A DNA stretch of 64,000 bases from NCBI GenBank assembly GCA_900551075.1, contig URVB01000001.1, positions 62,001-126,000 on the forward strand, in the 5' to 3' direction. Under the pieces are notes generated by a model that worked only from the letters and a program-made list of their open reading frames with translations, searched no databases and was not told where the DNA came from. Of this stretch, positions 33,977 through 42,807 are shown piece by piece (position 1 is the first letter of the stretch; the number at the start of each line of letters is the position of its first letter). The position numbers and the translations under genes were made by a program. The stretch is from an uncultured Blautia sp. GTDB taxonomy: Bacteria > Bacillota > Clostridia > Lachnospirales > Lachnospiraceae.

Positions 33977-34576
33977 TCAAAAAATTTTTAAGCCTTTTAT
34001 TAACATTTCAGTCACCCACGGATTACAATAGACCTCCAGTAAAATTCCGCCAGCATATGCAAGCCCTGTCAAAAATACCCCTAACATATATTTGCGTATT
34101 CTCTGCGGAAAAATCCCACGATTTTTCCATATTTCCACAGACTGTCCATATACCAGGGACATCAGAAAAAATATTGCGGGAAGATAAAGCAGATACTGGG
34201 GCAAAAAAAGGCAGACTCCAACAGCACCTCCTGCAAGTCCAAACTGCAGAATGGACAAAGTCAGGATCATACCTATTTCCAGCCCCAAAAACAGTATGCC
34301 AAGCACTGCCAGTGGAACTCCGAAAACGGAAAATCCACATAACACGGTCAGCAGAAAATATCCTCCCCGCACACGCAGTACATGCCAAAGATAGCGATTT
34401 CCTTCCATGCTCTTATCTGCAAAGGTTCCCAACAGATAAATGGAAGCCGCAGTCTTCTGGTGCCACTCCAACCTCCATATGGTATTTGGAATCAGGACTC
34501 CGATCAGAAATCCACTAAAAAACAATATCCATACAGGAAGTACACCCTTTTTGTTAAGTCTTACTCTTTTTTCCAT
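33977..34576 (-). CDS. spoIIM: Stage II sporulation protein M family membrane protein
   Basis: The 199-residue protein has five or so hydrophobic helices and the SpoIIM-family layout: a short basic N-terminus, FSGFLIGVLIPNTIW, then a central GVPLAVLGILFLGLEIGMIL and a C-terminal GVFLTGLAYAGGILLEVY. In Bacillus, SpoIIM works with SpoIID and SpoIIP in septal peptidoglycan thinning during engulfment. The gene order beside xerD also occurs in Bacillus. The similarity is to the family rather than residue-by-residue, so the role is likely rather than certain. Confidence 0.82.
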   Translation of the reverse strand: MEKRVRLNKKGVLPVWILFFSGFLIGVLIPNTIWRLEWHQKTAASIYLLGTFADKSMEGNRYLWHVLRVRGGYFLLTVLCGFSVFGVPLAVLGILFLGLEIGMILTLSILQFGLAGGAVGVCLFLPQYLLYLPAIFFLMSLVYGQSVEIWKNRGIFPQRIRKYMLGVFLTGLAYAGGILLEVYCNPWVTEMLIKGLKIF

Positions 34577-34686
34577 AGCTTCACCCTGTACCAGTTTACG
34601 AAGCTATCCCCGGAAATAGAACCAGCTTTCTGTACCATTCAAAAACGGTCCACCCGGCTGTTTTCTCATATGCCCGGCAACGACAA

Positions 34687-34718
34687 AAGCCGTACGGAAA
34701 ATATCTTCCGTACGGCTT
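34687..34718 (-). terminator. Rho-independent terminator of rny
   Basis: AAGCCGTACGGAA (34687-34699) and TTCCGTACGGCTT (34706-34718) form a perfect 13-bp stem with a 6-base loop. TTTTG follows on the minus strand. It lies 49 bases past the rny stop codon. Confidence 0.8.
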
Positions 34719-34766
34719 CTTATATACATTGAATTAAGAACTTCGGTAAGTATCCGTCACCGGGCA

Positions 34767-36326
34767 CTACTTTGCGTAATCCACCGCTCTGCTTTCGCGA
34801 ATGACATTTACTTTGATCTGGCCCGGATACTCCAACTCTGCTTCGATCTGTTTTGCAATATCTCTTGCCAGAAGAACCATATCCGCATCCGTCACATGCT
34901 CCGGTACCACCATAACACGGATTTCCCTGCCTGCCTGAATAGCAAATGACTTATCCACACCTTTGAATTCGTTGGTGATATCTTCCAACTGCTTCAGACG
35001 ATTGGTATAAGTCTCAAGAGTTTCTCTTCTCGCACCCGGTCTTGCTGCGGAAATTGCATCGGCGGCCTGTACAATACATGCAACCAGGGTCTCCGGTTCC
35101 ACATCACCGTGATGTGCTGCAACTGCATTGACAACAACTGCAGATTCCTTGTACTTCCTGCAAAGGTCCACGCCAATCTGGATATGGGAGCCTTCCACCT
35201 CATGGTCAATGGATTTGCCAATGTCGTGAAGAAGACCGGCACGCTTTGCAACACGTACATCCACACCGATTTCTCCGGCCAGAATGCCGGATAACTGTGC
35301 CACCTCAATAGAGTGCTTCAGTGCATTCTGTCCATAGCTTGAACGGAATTTCATACGTCCGAGAAGTTTCAAAAGCTCCGGATGAATTCCATGGACGCCA
35401 ACATCCATAGCTGCGGTCTCTCCTTCTTCGCGAATCCGGGATTCCACTTCCTTCTGTGCTTTTTCAACCATTTCCTCAATTCTTGCAGGATGAATACGTC
35501 CATCTACAATCAGCTTCTCCAACGCCACTCTCGCAACTTCACGGCGGATCGGATCAAAGCCTGACAGGACGACAGCTTCCGGAGTATCATCAATAATCAG
35601 ATCAACTCCCGTCATGGTTTCCAGAGTACGGATATTACGTCCCTCACGGCCGATAATTCTTCCCTTCATTTCGTCACTTGGAAGCTGTACCACAGAAATC
35701 GTAGCTTCGGAAACATGATCCACTGCACATTTCTGAATGGCATTGACTACATACTCCTTCGCCTTTTTGCTGGCATCTTCCTTGGCTCTGCTCTCTAATT
35801 CCTTATAAAGCCTCGCCACGTCTACTTTGACATCATCCTCTACAGATTTGAGCAACTCTTCTTTTGCCTGTTCGGAGGTCAGACCGGAAACTCGTTCCAG
35901 TTCCTGTACTCCCTTCAATTCAAGTTCTTCAACCCGTCTTTCTTTCTTTTGCAAATCAGCAAATCTTGCTGTGCACTCTGCCTCTCGCTTTTCTACTGCT
36001 TCTGCCTTCTTATCTACGGATTCCTCTTTTGATAAGACACGTTTTTCATACTTCTGCAGTTCGTTTCTACGTTCCTTGGTTTCTTTCTCCAGTTCGTTTT
36101 TGGTTCTGAGAGATTCTTCCTTTACTTCCAATAAAGCTTCTCTTTTTTTAGTTTCAGCCGTTTTCAGAGCTTCATCTATGATGCTTCTTGCTTTTTCTTC
36201 TGCCGTTCCGACAACCTCCGCATCTTTCTTTACTTTGTTGTCCACAGCAATCTTGCAAGTAACAGGAACCGCAATAAGCAGTGCGACTACCACAGCGACA
36301 ATTGCAACAATAATTGTGCTTGCCAC
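34767..36326 (-). CDS. rny: Ribonuclease Y
   Basis: The 519-residue membrane-anchored endoribonuclease has one N-terminal transmembrane helix (TIIVAIVAVVVALLIAVPVT) and a long charged coiled coil to about residue 200. A KH domain follows (MKGRIIGREGRNIRTLE), then an HD domain (RAGLLHDIGKSIDHEVEGSH). RNase Y initiates mRNA decay in Firmicutes. The start is GTG, supported by GGAGG seven bases upstream. It has its own promoter and terminator. Confidence 0.97.
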   Translation of the reverse strand: MASTIIVAIVAVVVALLIAVPVTCKIAVDNKVKKDAEVVGTAEEKARSIIDEALKTAETKKREALLEVKEESLRTKNELEKETKERRNELQKYEKRVLSKEESVDKKAEAVEKREAECTARFADLQKKERRVEELELKGVQELERVSGLTSEQAKEELLKSVEDDVKVDVARLYKELESRAKEDASKKAKEYVVNAIQKCAVDHVSEATISVVQLPSDEMKGRIIGREGRNIRTLETMTGVDLIIDDTPEAVVLSGFDPIRREVARVALEKLIVDGRIHPARIEEMVEKAQKEVESRIREEGETAAMDVGVHGIHPELLKLLGRMKFRSSYGQNALKHSIEVAQLSGILAGEIGVDVRVAKRAGLLHDIGKSIDHEVEGSHIQIGVDLCRKYKESAVVVNAVAAHHGDVEPETLVACIVQAADAISAARPGARRETLETYTNRLKQLEDITNEFKGVDKSFAIQAGREIRVMVVPEHVTDADMVLLARDIAKQIEAELEYPGQIKVNVIRESRAVDYAK

Positions 36327-36373
36327 AGGAGCACCTCCTTATTTAGTTTTCATTGTACAAATACAACAATACA

Positions 36374-36402
36374 AGTTTATCTGTTTTTGAGAATTATGTC
36401 AA
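36374..36402 (-). promoter_or_regulatory. Sigma-A promoter of rny
   Basis: On the minus strand TTGACA (36402-36397) and TAAACT (36379-36374) are 17 bases apart, 48 bases before the GTG start. Confidence 0.7.
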
Positions 36403-36431
36403 GTTTTTCTAATCATTTGTTTCAATATTTT

Positions 36432-36911
36432 TCATTCCATCGCAATCTTCATTTCCTCCAATACGGACGAAATATCTCCTGCCCGAAACCCACGGCGGGC
36501 AAGATATCCATAAAGTCTGCGCATTTCCTTTTCATTCAGCTTAGAATCCGGTTCATATTTCTTCTCAACCGCCTTACGGATCATTACACGTTCATCCGGT
36601 TCCTCCAGCTCCGCGGCCTCCTCCCACGCTTTTAAGGCAGTCTGCCGGTCAATGCCCTTTTGGCTCAGCTCCTGCAGGATGATCTGCTTACTTTTAATGC
36701 CCAGCCTATAAGAAATATAGCGCTGGGCATATCCAGCATCATTGATGTAGCCATAGGATTTCACATAATCCATAGCATCCTGAATCGCATCACCGGAAAA
36801 GCCTGCCTGTCGCAGACGTTCTCTAAGTCCTTTCTCTGTCCGATCCATATGCTCTAAGAGACGCATAGCCTTCATACGGGCCTTTTTCTGTTCTTCCCTG
36901 GCGACTGACAT
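36432..36911 (-). CDS. recX: Regulatory protein RecX
   Basis: The 159-residue helical protein has the repeated three-helix modules of RecX (AMRLLEHMDRTEKGLRERL, YVKSYGYINDAGYAQRYISY, LYGYLARRGFRAGDISSVL). RecX modulates RecA filaments. It begins three bases after the recA stop codon and is clearly co-transcribed and likely co-induced by DNA damage. Confidence 0.92.
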   Translation of the reverse strand: MSVAREEQKKARMKAMRLLEHMDRTEKGLRERLRQAGFSGDAIQDAMDYVKSYGYINDAGYAQRYISYRLGIKSKQIILQELSQKGIDRQTALKAWEEAAELEEPDERVMIRKAVEKKYEPDSKLNEKEMRRLYGYLARRGFRAGDISSVLEEMKIAME

Positions 36912-36914
36912 CCT

Positions 36915-37958
36915 TTACTCCTCTTCTGCTGATGCTTCTTCCTGTACCTCCGGTGAATCGTCCGGAAGAAGATGATAATGGATTCTTACCTTCTTCTCAA
37001 TTTCGTCGCAGATTTCCGGATGCCCCTTAAGGAAGGTCTTTGCATTTTCACGTCCCTGACCGATTTTTTCCCCGTTGTAGGCATACCATGCCCCGCTCTT
37101 ACTCACGATAGAACATTCCGCTGCCAAATCCAGAATATCTCCTTCCTTGGAGATACCTGTACCGAACATAATGTCAAATTCTGCCTGCTTAAACGGCGGG
37201 GCAACCTTATTCTTCACTACCTTGATACGAGTATGATTTCCTACCATTTCACCACCCTGTTTCAAAGTTTCCACACGTCTGACATCCATACGCACAGATG
37301 CGTAAAACTTCAATGCCCGGCCGCCTGTGGTAGTCTCCGGATTGCCGAACATGACTCCGACTTTCTCGCGGAGCTGATTGATAAAAATAACCACACAATT
37401 GGATTTGCTGATCACTGCCGTCAATTTACGTAATGCCTGGGACATCAGCCTTGCATGAAGTCCCACATGGCTGTCACCCATATCCCCCTCGATCTCCGCC
37501 TTCGGTACCAGAGCGGCTACAGAGTCTACAATGACAATATCCACTGCGCCGGAACGTACCATTGTTTCTGTAATTTCCAATGCCTGCTCCCCGTTATCCG
37601 GCTGAGAAATATATAAATTATCAATATCCACGCCAATATTTTTGGCATAGACAGGGTCCAGTGCGTGCTCTGCATCAATGAATCCGGCAATGCCTCCTCT
37701 CTTCTGCACCTCTGCCACCATATGTAACGCCACAGTCGTCTTACCGCTGGATTCCGGTCCGTAAATCTCAACAATACGGCCCTTCGGTACACCACCTACT
37801 CCAAGTGCAATATCCAGCCCTAAAGAACCGGTTGGTACTGTCTCTACCTGCATATTAGCTCCTGATTCCCCCAATTTCATAACGGAGCCTTTCCCATACT
37901 GCTTCTCAATATTTCCAAGCGCTGCCTCCAGCGCCTTCTGCTTCTCTTCACTAATCAT
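36915..37958 (-). CDS. recA: Recombinase RecA
   Basis: The 347-residue RecA has Walker A GPESSGKTT near residue 70, Walker B in VDIVIVDSVAAL, the L1/L2 loops (GDSHVGLHARLMSQALRKLT, MFGNPETTTGGRALKFY) and an acidic C-terminus (SPEVQEEASAEEE). It catalyses homologous strand exchange and activates LexA cleavage. It is controlled by a LexA box (37988-38001) between its promoter and start. Confidence 0.98.
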   Translation of the reverse strand: MISEEKQKALEAALGNIEKQYGKGSVMKLGESGANMQVETVPTGSLGLDIALGVGGVPKGRIVEIYGPESSGKTTVALHMVAEVQKRGGIAGFIDAEHALDPVYAKNIGVDIDNLYISQPDNGEQALEITETMVRSGAVDIVIVDSVAALVPKAEIEGDMGDSHVGLHARLMSQALRKLTAVISKSNCVVIFINQLREKVGVMFGNPETTTGGRALKFYASVRMDVRRVETLKQGGEMVGNHTRIKVVKNKVAPPFKQAEFDIMFGTGISKEGDILDLAAECSIVSKSGAWYAYNGEKIGQGRENAKTFLKGHPEICDEIEKKVRIHYHLLPDDSPEVQEEASAEEE

Positions 37959-37987
37959 TCTCTGTCATTCTCCTTATTTTATGGTAG

Positions 37988-38001
37988 CGAACCTATGTTC
38001 G
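37988..38001. promoter_or_regulatory. LexA (SOS) operator at recA
   Basis: CGAACCTATGTTCG is a perfect match to the Gram-positive SOS box core CGAAC-N4-GTTCG. It lies 14 bases downstream of the recA -10 box, in the right place to block transcription. Confidence 0.88.
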
Positions 38002-38015
38002 TGTTTTCTGTTTAC

Positions 38016-38044
38016 ATACTATTATAAATCCGGCAAATTGTCAA
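38016..38044 (-). promoter_or_regulatory. Sigma-A promoter of recA
   Basis: On the minus strand TTGACA (38044-38039) and TAGTAT (38021-38016) are 17 bases apart, immediately upstream of the LexA box. Confidence 0.7.
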
Positions 38045-38097
38045 GCAAAAACACCAACAGAATTCTAAATTATTTTTTATAATTGGCTGACAGACCG

Positions 38098-38127
38098 GGA
38101 GGGATACTGCCAAAGCAATATCCCTCC
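38098..38127 (-). other. Hairpin downstream of the spore coat gene pair
   Basis: GGAGGGATA (38098-38106) and TATCCCTCC (38119-38127) form a perfect 9-bp stem 25 bases past the coat gene stop codon. No proper T run follows, so it is a weak terminator or an mRNA 3' end stabiliser. Confidence 0.45.
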
Positions 38128-38151
38128 TGCATACCTGCTATTCTGTTTTCA

Positions 38152-38400
38152 TCAGCCCTGGCTTAAAATGGAACGTACATGATCCACTTCTTCCCTGGTC
38201 GCTTTTGCAGCCGGTACATAATATCCCCGCTCTCTGGCAATCTTGTAAATTTCCTCCTGGGACATTTCACACTGATTACGGATCTGCTTTAAGGTTTGTT
38301 TCAACTGCGTGTTTTCGGTCTGAGAAATCATTTCTCCATAACGGACCAGCTCTCCGTTAATACCTGCAAGTGTATCTGCTACCATTGCTTTTTCGTTCAT
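38152..38400 (-). CDS. Spore coat protein, CotF-like
   Basis: The 82-residue protein (MNEKAMVADTLAGINGEL, then QIRNQCEMSQEEIYKIARER and a GYYVPA motif) matches the CotF/ferritin-like coat family found in clostridial spores. That family typically ends in a segment with YY and PA. The ATG at 38400 has AGGAGG eight bases upstream. An in-frame GTG nine bases earlier is too close to that site. It forms a two-gene unit with the smaller coat-like gene 12 bases upstream. The function in the coat is inferred from similarity. Confidence 0.8.
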   Translation of the reverse strand: MNEKAMVADTLAGINGELVRYGEMISQTENTQLKQTLKQIRNQCEMSQEEIYKIARERGYYVPAAKATREEVDHVRSILSQG

Positions 38401-38412
38401 TCCTTCCACCTC

Positions 38413-38598
38413 CTACTGTAAGAACTGCATCAACTGCTGCTTCGTCTGCTGTGCAGACTGTGCGGACTTCTGGAAAAACTGTTTTACTTCCATATCCGTA
38501 GCCTTTTGCGCATAGTCCTGCATCTTACAATGAGTGGTGTCGAAACCGCCGATCAGGTGGCGCAGATTCTGTAAATCTAATTCTGAAATTTCCGTCAT
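38413..38598 (-). CDS. Small spore coat-associated protein, CotF-like partner
   Basis: This 61-residue protein (MTEISELDLQNLRHLIGGFD, then MQDYAQKATDMEVKQFFQKS) is rich in Gln and predicted to be helical. Short proteins of this kind commonly precede a CotF-like gene in Clostridia and may form its partner helix pair. The ATG at 38598 has a GAGGAGG site. It is annotated by context more than by motif. Confidence 0.7.
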   Translation of the reverse strand: MTEISELDLQNLRHLIGGFDTTHCKMQDYAQKATDMEVKQFFQKSAQSAQQTKQQLMQFLQ

Positions 38599-38749
38599 GA
38601 TAACTACCTCCTCATATATGATTACAATAGCTAGTATCCCGGAAATCCAAAAAAATATGCATTTCGCCCCCAAATTTGCCAGGCAGGTCTGAGGGCGAAT
38701 AAACGTTATTTTGTATTCTTATTCAAAAGCAATATTCCGCAGCCGTTTT

Positions 38750-40195
38750 TTACTCTCCGATCAGCCAGTTATACATTTCCTCATACTGACGGGCAGAATT
38801 GTTCCATGAGAAATCCTGTGCCATAGCGCGGTCCACCATCTTATTCCATTCACGCTTTTTATCATAATAAACGCGTTCCGCATTGCGAATGGTATAAAGC
38901 ATCTCATGCGCATTATAATTGCGGAAGCTGAATCCTGTTCCTGTTCCTTCAAATTCATTGTAGGGTTCTACGGTATCCTTCAAGCCGCCTGTTTCGCGGA
39001 CGATCGGAAGCGTTCCGTAGCGAAGGCTCATAAGCTGGCTCAATCCGCACGGCTCAAAGAGAGATGGCATCAAAAATGCATCGGACGCTGCATAAATGCG
39101 GTGTGACAAAGGCTCATCATAGTAAATCTGTGCAGAAACCTTGCCGTGATATTTCCAGTCAAAATGGCGGAACATGTTCTCATAACGTTCATCACCTGTA
39201 CCGAGAACTACGATCTGCACTGCATCCTGACACAGCTCATCCATGATATAAGCGATCAAATCAAAGCCCTTCTGATCTGTCAGACGGGAAACAACACCGA
39301 TCATCATTGCCTTTGGATCCTCTTCCAGGCCAAGATCCTTCTGAAGCTGGATTTTATTTTTTACCTTTTCCTTGCGGAAGGTTATCGCATTGTAGGTCTT
39401 TGTGATGTGCGGGTCAGTCTCCGGATTGAATAAATCGTAATCAATGCCGTTCACGATACCGCGCAGGCTGTTTGCACGTGCACACATCAGGCCATCCAGC
39501 TTTTCTCCGTAGAACGGAGTTTTAATCTCCTCCGCATACGTATTGCTGACTGTTGTAACTGCATCTGCAAATACAATGCCGCCTTTTAGGAAATTCGCAT
39601 CTTTATATGCTTCCAGCTTATCAGGCGCAAAGTAATAATCCGATAATCCTGTGATCTCCTGAACTGTTTTTACATCCCATACCCCCTGGAACTTCAGGTT
39701 GTGAATAGTCATAACTGTTTTAATGCCCCAGAAGAATTCATTCTGCTGGAATGAATCATGCAGATATACCGGAACAAGCCCCGTCTGCCAGTCATGGCAA
39801 TGGATCACATCAGGACGGAAACCAATGACGGGAAGCACGGATAACACTGCTTTAGAGAAGAAGGCAAATTTCTCCAAATCCCACGGTGCACTGTCATACG
39901 GCTTCGGACCACTGAAATAATACTCATTATCAATAAAATAAAACTGAACGCCTTCATATTCCATCTGCATGATTCCCACATAGCAGTTTTTATAGCCTAA
40001 ATCCATATAGAAATGCGTAACATACTCCATTTTATCTTTCCACTCCTGCTTCATGCAGGCATATTTCGGCAGAATTACACGGATGTCAAAATAACGTTTA
40101 TCAAAGCATTTCGGCAATGCTCCGGCTACATCCGCCAAACCTCCTGTTTTAATAAATGGTACTGCCTCTGATGTTGCAAATAAAATATTCTTCAT
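38750..40195 (-). CDS. glgA: Glycogen synthase (ADP-glucose), GT5
   Basis: The 481-residue protein begins MKNILFATSEAVPFIKTGGL, with the ADP-glucose-binding KTGGLADV motif at residues 16-23. It has the C-terminal GT-B signature (PSLFEPCGLSQLMSLRYGTL) near residue 380. It elongates alpha-1,4-glucan from ADP-glucose. The ATG at 40195 has a GGAGGGG site. In-frame codons further upstream (to 40237) lack one. No glgB, glgC, glgD or glgP lies nearby, so glycogen genes are scattered in this genome. Confidence 0.96.
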   Translation of the reverse strand: MKNILFATSEAVPFIKTGGLADVAGALPKCFDKRYFDIRVILPKYACMKQEWKDKMEYVTHFYMDLGYKNCYVGIMQMEYEGVQFYFIDNEYYFSGPKPYDSAPWDLEKFAFFSKAVLSVLPVIGFRPDVIHCHDWQTGLVPVYLHDSFQQNEFFWGIKTVMTIHNLKFQGVWDVKTVQEITGLSDYYFAPDKLEAYKDANFLKGGIVFADAVTTVSNTYAEEIKTPFYGEKLDGLMCARANSLRGIVNGIDYDLFNPETDPHITKTYNAITFRKEKVKNKIQLQKDLGLEEDPKAMMIGVVSRLTDQKGFDLIAYIMDELCQDAVQIVVLGTGDERYENMFRHFDWKYHGKVSAQIYYDEPLSHRIYAASDAFLMPSLFEPCGLSQLMSLRYGTLPIVRETGGLKDTVEPYNEFEGTGTGFSFRNYNAHEMLYTIRNAERVYYDKKREWNKMVDRAMAQDFSWNNSARQYEEMYNWLIGE

Positions 40196-40254
40196 CCGTA
40201 ATTGCCCCTCCTTAGTGACTTTTGCGTGAGCCCCCACAGCTCTCTTTATTCTTT

Positions 40255-40283
40255 ATTATACCTTAAAAACATTCTATTGGAAA
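40255..40283 (-). promoter_or_regulatory. Sigma-A promoter of glgA
   Basis: On the minus strand TTTCCA (40283-40278) and TATAAT (40260-40255) are 17 bases apart. The -35 overlaps the 3' end of spo0A. Confidence 0.5.
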
Positions 40284-41080
40284 GAGTGATTTTTATATTC
40301 TAATCGAATCTTATCCGCAATTAGTGCAATAAATTCCGAATTGGTCGGCTTTCCTTTACCTGTACTCACCGTATAACCGAATAATTCATCTATTGTATCC
40401 ATTTTCCCCCTGCTCCAGGCAACTTCGATCGCATGGCGAATTGCCCGTTCTACACGGCTGGGTGTTGTCTGATGCTTTTTGGCGATCGTAGGATACAGGA
40501 TTTTGGTAATCGAATTCAGCATCTCCATATCATTCACAGACAGGATGATTGCATCTCTAAGGTATTGATACCCCTTTATGTGAGCCGGAACTCCGATTTC
40601 ATGAATCACATTGGTCACATCCGCCTCCAGATTCCCTCCGGAATATGTACCCTGCTCCTCACGAACAGCCTGGCGGCTCACTTCACGCGCCCTTTTTTCC
40701 CCTATTCTCCGAATATGCTTGATTCTGTTCAAAAGCATCTGATTGTCAAATGGCTTCAGCATATAATAATCAGCACCCAGGTTAAACGCGTCCTCCGTGA
40801 TCCGCTCCTGCCCCACCGCGGATACGACGATAAACGCCGGCGTTTTCTTTATGCTGCTGTCATGACTGAATTTTTCCATAACTGACAAACCGTCTACCTT
40901 CGGCATAATAATATCCAGAATTACGACATCCGGCTCCTTCTCTTTGATAATATTACATATTTCTTCTCCGTTATGTGCTTTTCCGACCAATGTCAGGTCT
41001 TTGTCCTCTTCGATCATTTGACCAAGTATTTCCACCATTTTCTCGTTATCATCTGCAATTGCCACATTTAATTTTTCCAT
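40274..41080 (-). CDS. spo0A: Sporulation master regulator Spo0A
   Basis: The 268-residue protein has a receiver domain (D10 and D11 acidic pocket, phospho-acceptor D56 in VVILDIIMP, Lys in MLKPFD). The highly conserved Spo0A DNA-binding domain follows, with the recognition helix around TTPSRVERAIRHAIEVAWSR. Phosphorylated Spo0A starts sporulation. It is downstream of spoIVB, the order conserved across Bacillus and Clostridium. Confidence 0.98.
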   Translation of the reverse strand: MEKLNVAIADDNEKMVEILGQMIEEDKDLTLVGKAHNGEEICNIIKEKEPDVVILDIIMPKVDGLSVMEKFSHDSSIKKTPAFIVVSAVGQERITEDAFNLGADYYMLKPFDNQMLLNRIKHIRRIGEKRAREVSRQAVREEQGTYSGGNLEADVTNVIHEIGVPAHIKGYQYLRDAIILSVNDMEMLNSITKILYPTIAKKHQTTPSRVERAIRHAIEVAWSRGKMDTIDELFGYTVSTGKGKPTNSEFIALIADKIRLEYKNHSFQ

Positions 41081-41510
41081 GAGGCTTGTCTCCTCCTAAC
41101 TTCCATCTAAGATAGCTGTACAAAACAATGGGGCACTTCCAGGTTGCTCTTGCACATCAAAGACATTATAGATGAACAGCGATAGGGAAATCAAGCCGAA
41201 ACTGGGGGAATTCCCACTATTTCGTTCGTGCGTTTTCGACCTTCAAAAGATATTTTCTTTCAACAAAAAATCATTTTTTTCCTGTTCTTCCATCCTTTTT
41301 TCTCAGAATTATTCCCGTTTTTTCCACACAATCCTACATGCAGTTTTTCCGGATAAAAAGGAACCGCCCCAAAACCGCCCTCTCTGCGCAATCTGCAGGC
41401 AGTCCCCAAAAGTCTCACAGGCATACCCTAATTTTTACTTTTATCTCCCCCATCCAACACGACCGGATTCTGCAAATTCTGTACAGGAAGAAAATTGCTG
41501 TCGTTATAAA
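41081..41510. other. spoIVB-spo0A intergenic control region
   Basis: These 430 bases carry no credible gene. They contain a vegetative promoter for spo0A at 41165-41194, an exact GGGAATTCCC palindrome at 41205-41214, and TTCGACC at 41235-41241, one base from the Spo0A-box core TTCGACA. A sigma-H promoter was looked for and not seen clearly. The rest, to the spoIVB stop codon, shows no recognised structure or terminator. Confidence 0.45.
41165..41194 (-). promoter_or_regulatory. Promoter of spo0A
   Basis: On the minus strand TTGATT (41194-41189) and TATAAT (41170-41165) are 18 bases apart, 84 bases before the start codon. Confidence 0.55.
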
Positions 41511-42719
41511 TCAAGCGGCACCCTCCAGCATCGTTTCTGCAAATATGCCATATCCGGTTGCAGAGTCCTGTACAAATACGTGTGTCACTGCTCCCGCCAG
41601 CTTGCCGTTCTGGATAACCGGACTGCCGCTCATACCCTGTACGATGCCTCCGGTGACTTCTAAGAGTCTCTGATCCGTAACTTGAATCACAAAGCTTTTG
41701 TTGCTGTCCTCATGATTCATATCGATTTTGGTAATTTCTGCTTCATATTCCTCAACCTGACCGCCGATACAGCAAAGAATGGATGCAGGTCCTACTGTCA
41801 GCTCCTGCTTATAAGCAACGGGCATCTGTCTGAGGGAAATATTGTCTGCATTCTCTCCGGTAAAATTACCATAAATACCGTTTTTGCTGTTCGCCGTAAT
41901 ACTTCCTATCACGTTTTTCGGTTCATACCGAATCAGGCCCGACAGCTCTCCCGGATTTCCTTTACTGCCCTTTTGAATTGCAAGAATTTCCGCCTGATAT
42001 AAAGCTCCCTCATGAATACTCAACAGCTCGCCCGTATCCACATCACTGATTCCATGTCCAAGCGCTCCATAACGGCCCTGTGCGTCTACAAACGTTAATG
42101 TACCGATTCCCTGTGTGTCATCCCGCACCCAGATACCAAGCTTATATTTTCCTTCCGCATCTTTAACCGGATTTAAAGATACAGGTATGGTTTCTCCATT
42201 CCGTTTCACATCCAATGTCACGGAGCCGCCATCCAGCATGGACAAATCCTCCATAAGCTCTTTTTTATTGGAAATTTTCTGTTCATTGAAAGCTACAATG
42301 TAATCTCCCGGCTTTACAATATTTTTGGCTGGCTCCTCCGCAACACCGTTTTCGGAAAGAATTTCCCCCGTATCAATAATCAGAACCCCCTCCGTTTCCA
42401 TATATATCCCCACTGCACTTCCGCTTACAAAAACCTGTGTGCTGTCCGCAGGCGTGACCTTGATATTCTTAAAAGGAAGAAAACCCATAAGCCTGCAGGG
42501 AAGCAAATAGCTGCCCTCACCAGACACGGTTATAGCATCCTCAAAAGTAAGCAGAGGAAACTCCAAAAGCTGTTGTATATCCTTCTCCTGCTCTTCTGAC
42601 ACCCGGATCTCATCCGGTATCTTCCTGTCCAGATAACGATATCCAAGCAGTCCCATAACCAAGAGATCCAGACCTAAACACCATAGTAGAAATTGCCGGT
42701 ATTTCTTTTTCCTGTCCAT
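41511..42719 (-). CDS. spoIVB: SpoIVB peptidase
   Basis: The 402-residue protein has a single N-terminal membrane anchor (FLLWCLGLDLLVMGLLGYRY) and a PDZ domain near residues 110-190 (GDYIVAFNEQKISNKKEL). A C-terminal S55 serine-protease domain follows, with the nucleophile Ser in VQGMSGSPVIQNGKL and the His in YGALGHGISDVDTG. It is secreted from the forespore and triggers sigma-K activation in Bacillus. It is followed by spo0A and preceded by recN, the conserved order. Confidence 0.95.
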   Translation of the reverse strand: MDRKKKYRQFLLWCLGLDLLVMGLLGYRYLDRKIPDEIRVSEEQEKDIQQLLEFPLLTFEDAITVSGEGSYLLPCRLMGFLPFKNIKVTPADSTQVFVSGSAVGIYMETEGVLIIDTGEILSENGVAEEPAKNIVKPGDYIVAFNEQKISNKKELMEDLSMLDGGSVTLDVKRNGETIPVSLNPVKDAEGKYKLGIWVRDDTQGIGTLTFVDAQGRYGALGHGISDVDTGELLSIHEGALYQAEILAIQKGSKGNPGELSGLIRYEPKNVIGSITANSKNGIYGNFTGENADNISLRQMPVAYKQELTVGPASILCCIGGQVEEYEAEITKIDMNHEDSNKSFVIQVTDQRLLEVTGGIVQGMSGSPVIQNGKLAGAVTHVFVQDSATGYGIFAETMLEGAA

Positions 42720-42807
42720 TCTGCCACATCCTTTTCTTAAGTATTCATAACAAATAAAGAGAGGATTTCCTCTCAGATAATCCTCCCTTAGTATGCGGTA
42801 AAAATAT

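Noticed and set aside
41172..41673. Plus-strand frames in the spoIVB-spo0A intergenic region
   Set aside because: There is no ribosome binding site or domain, and they overlap the spo0A promoter and the end of spoIVB.
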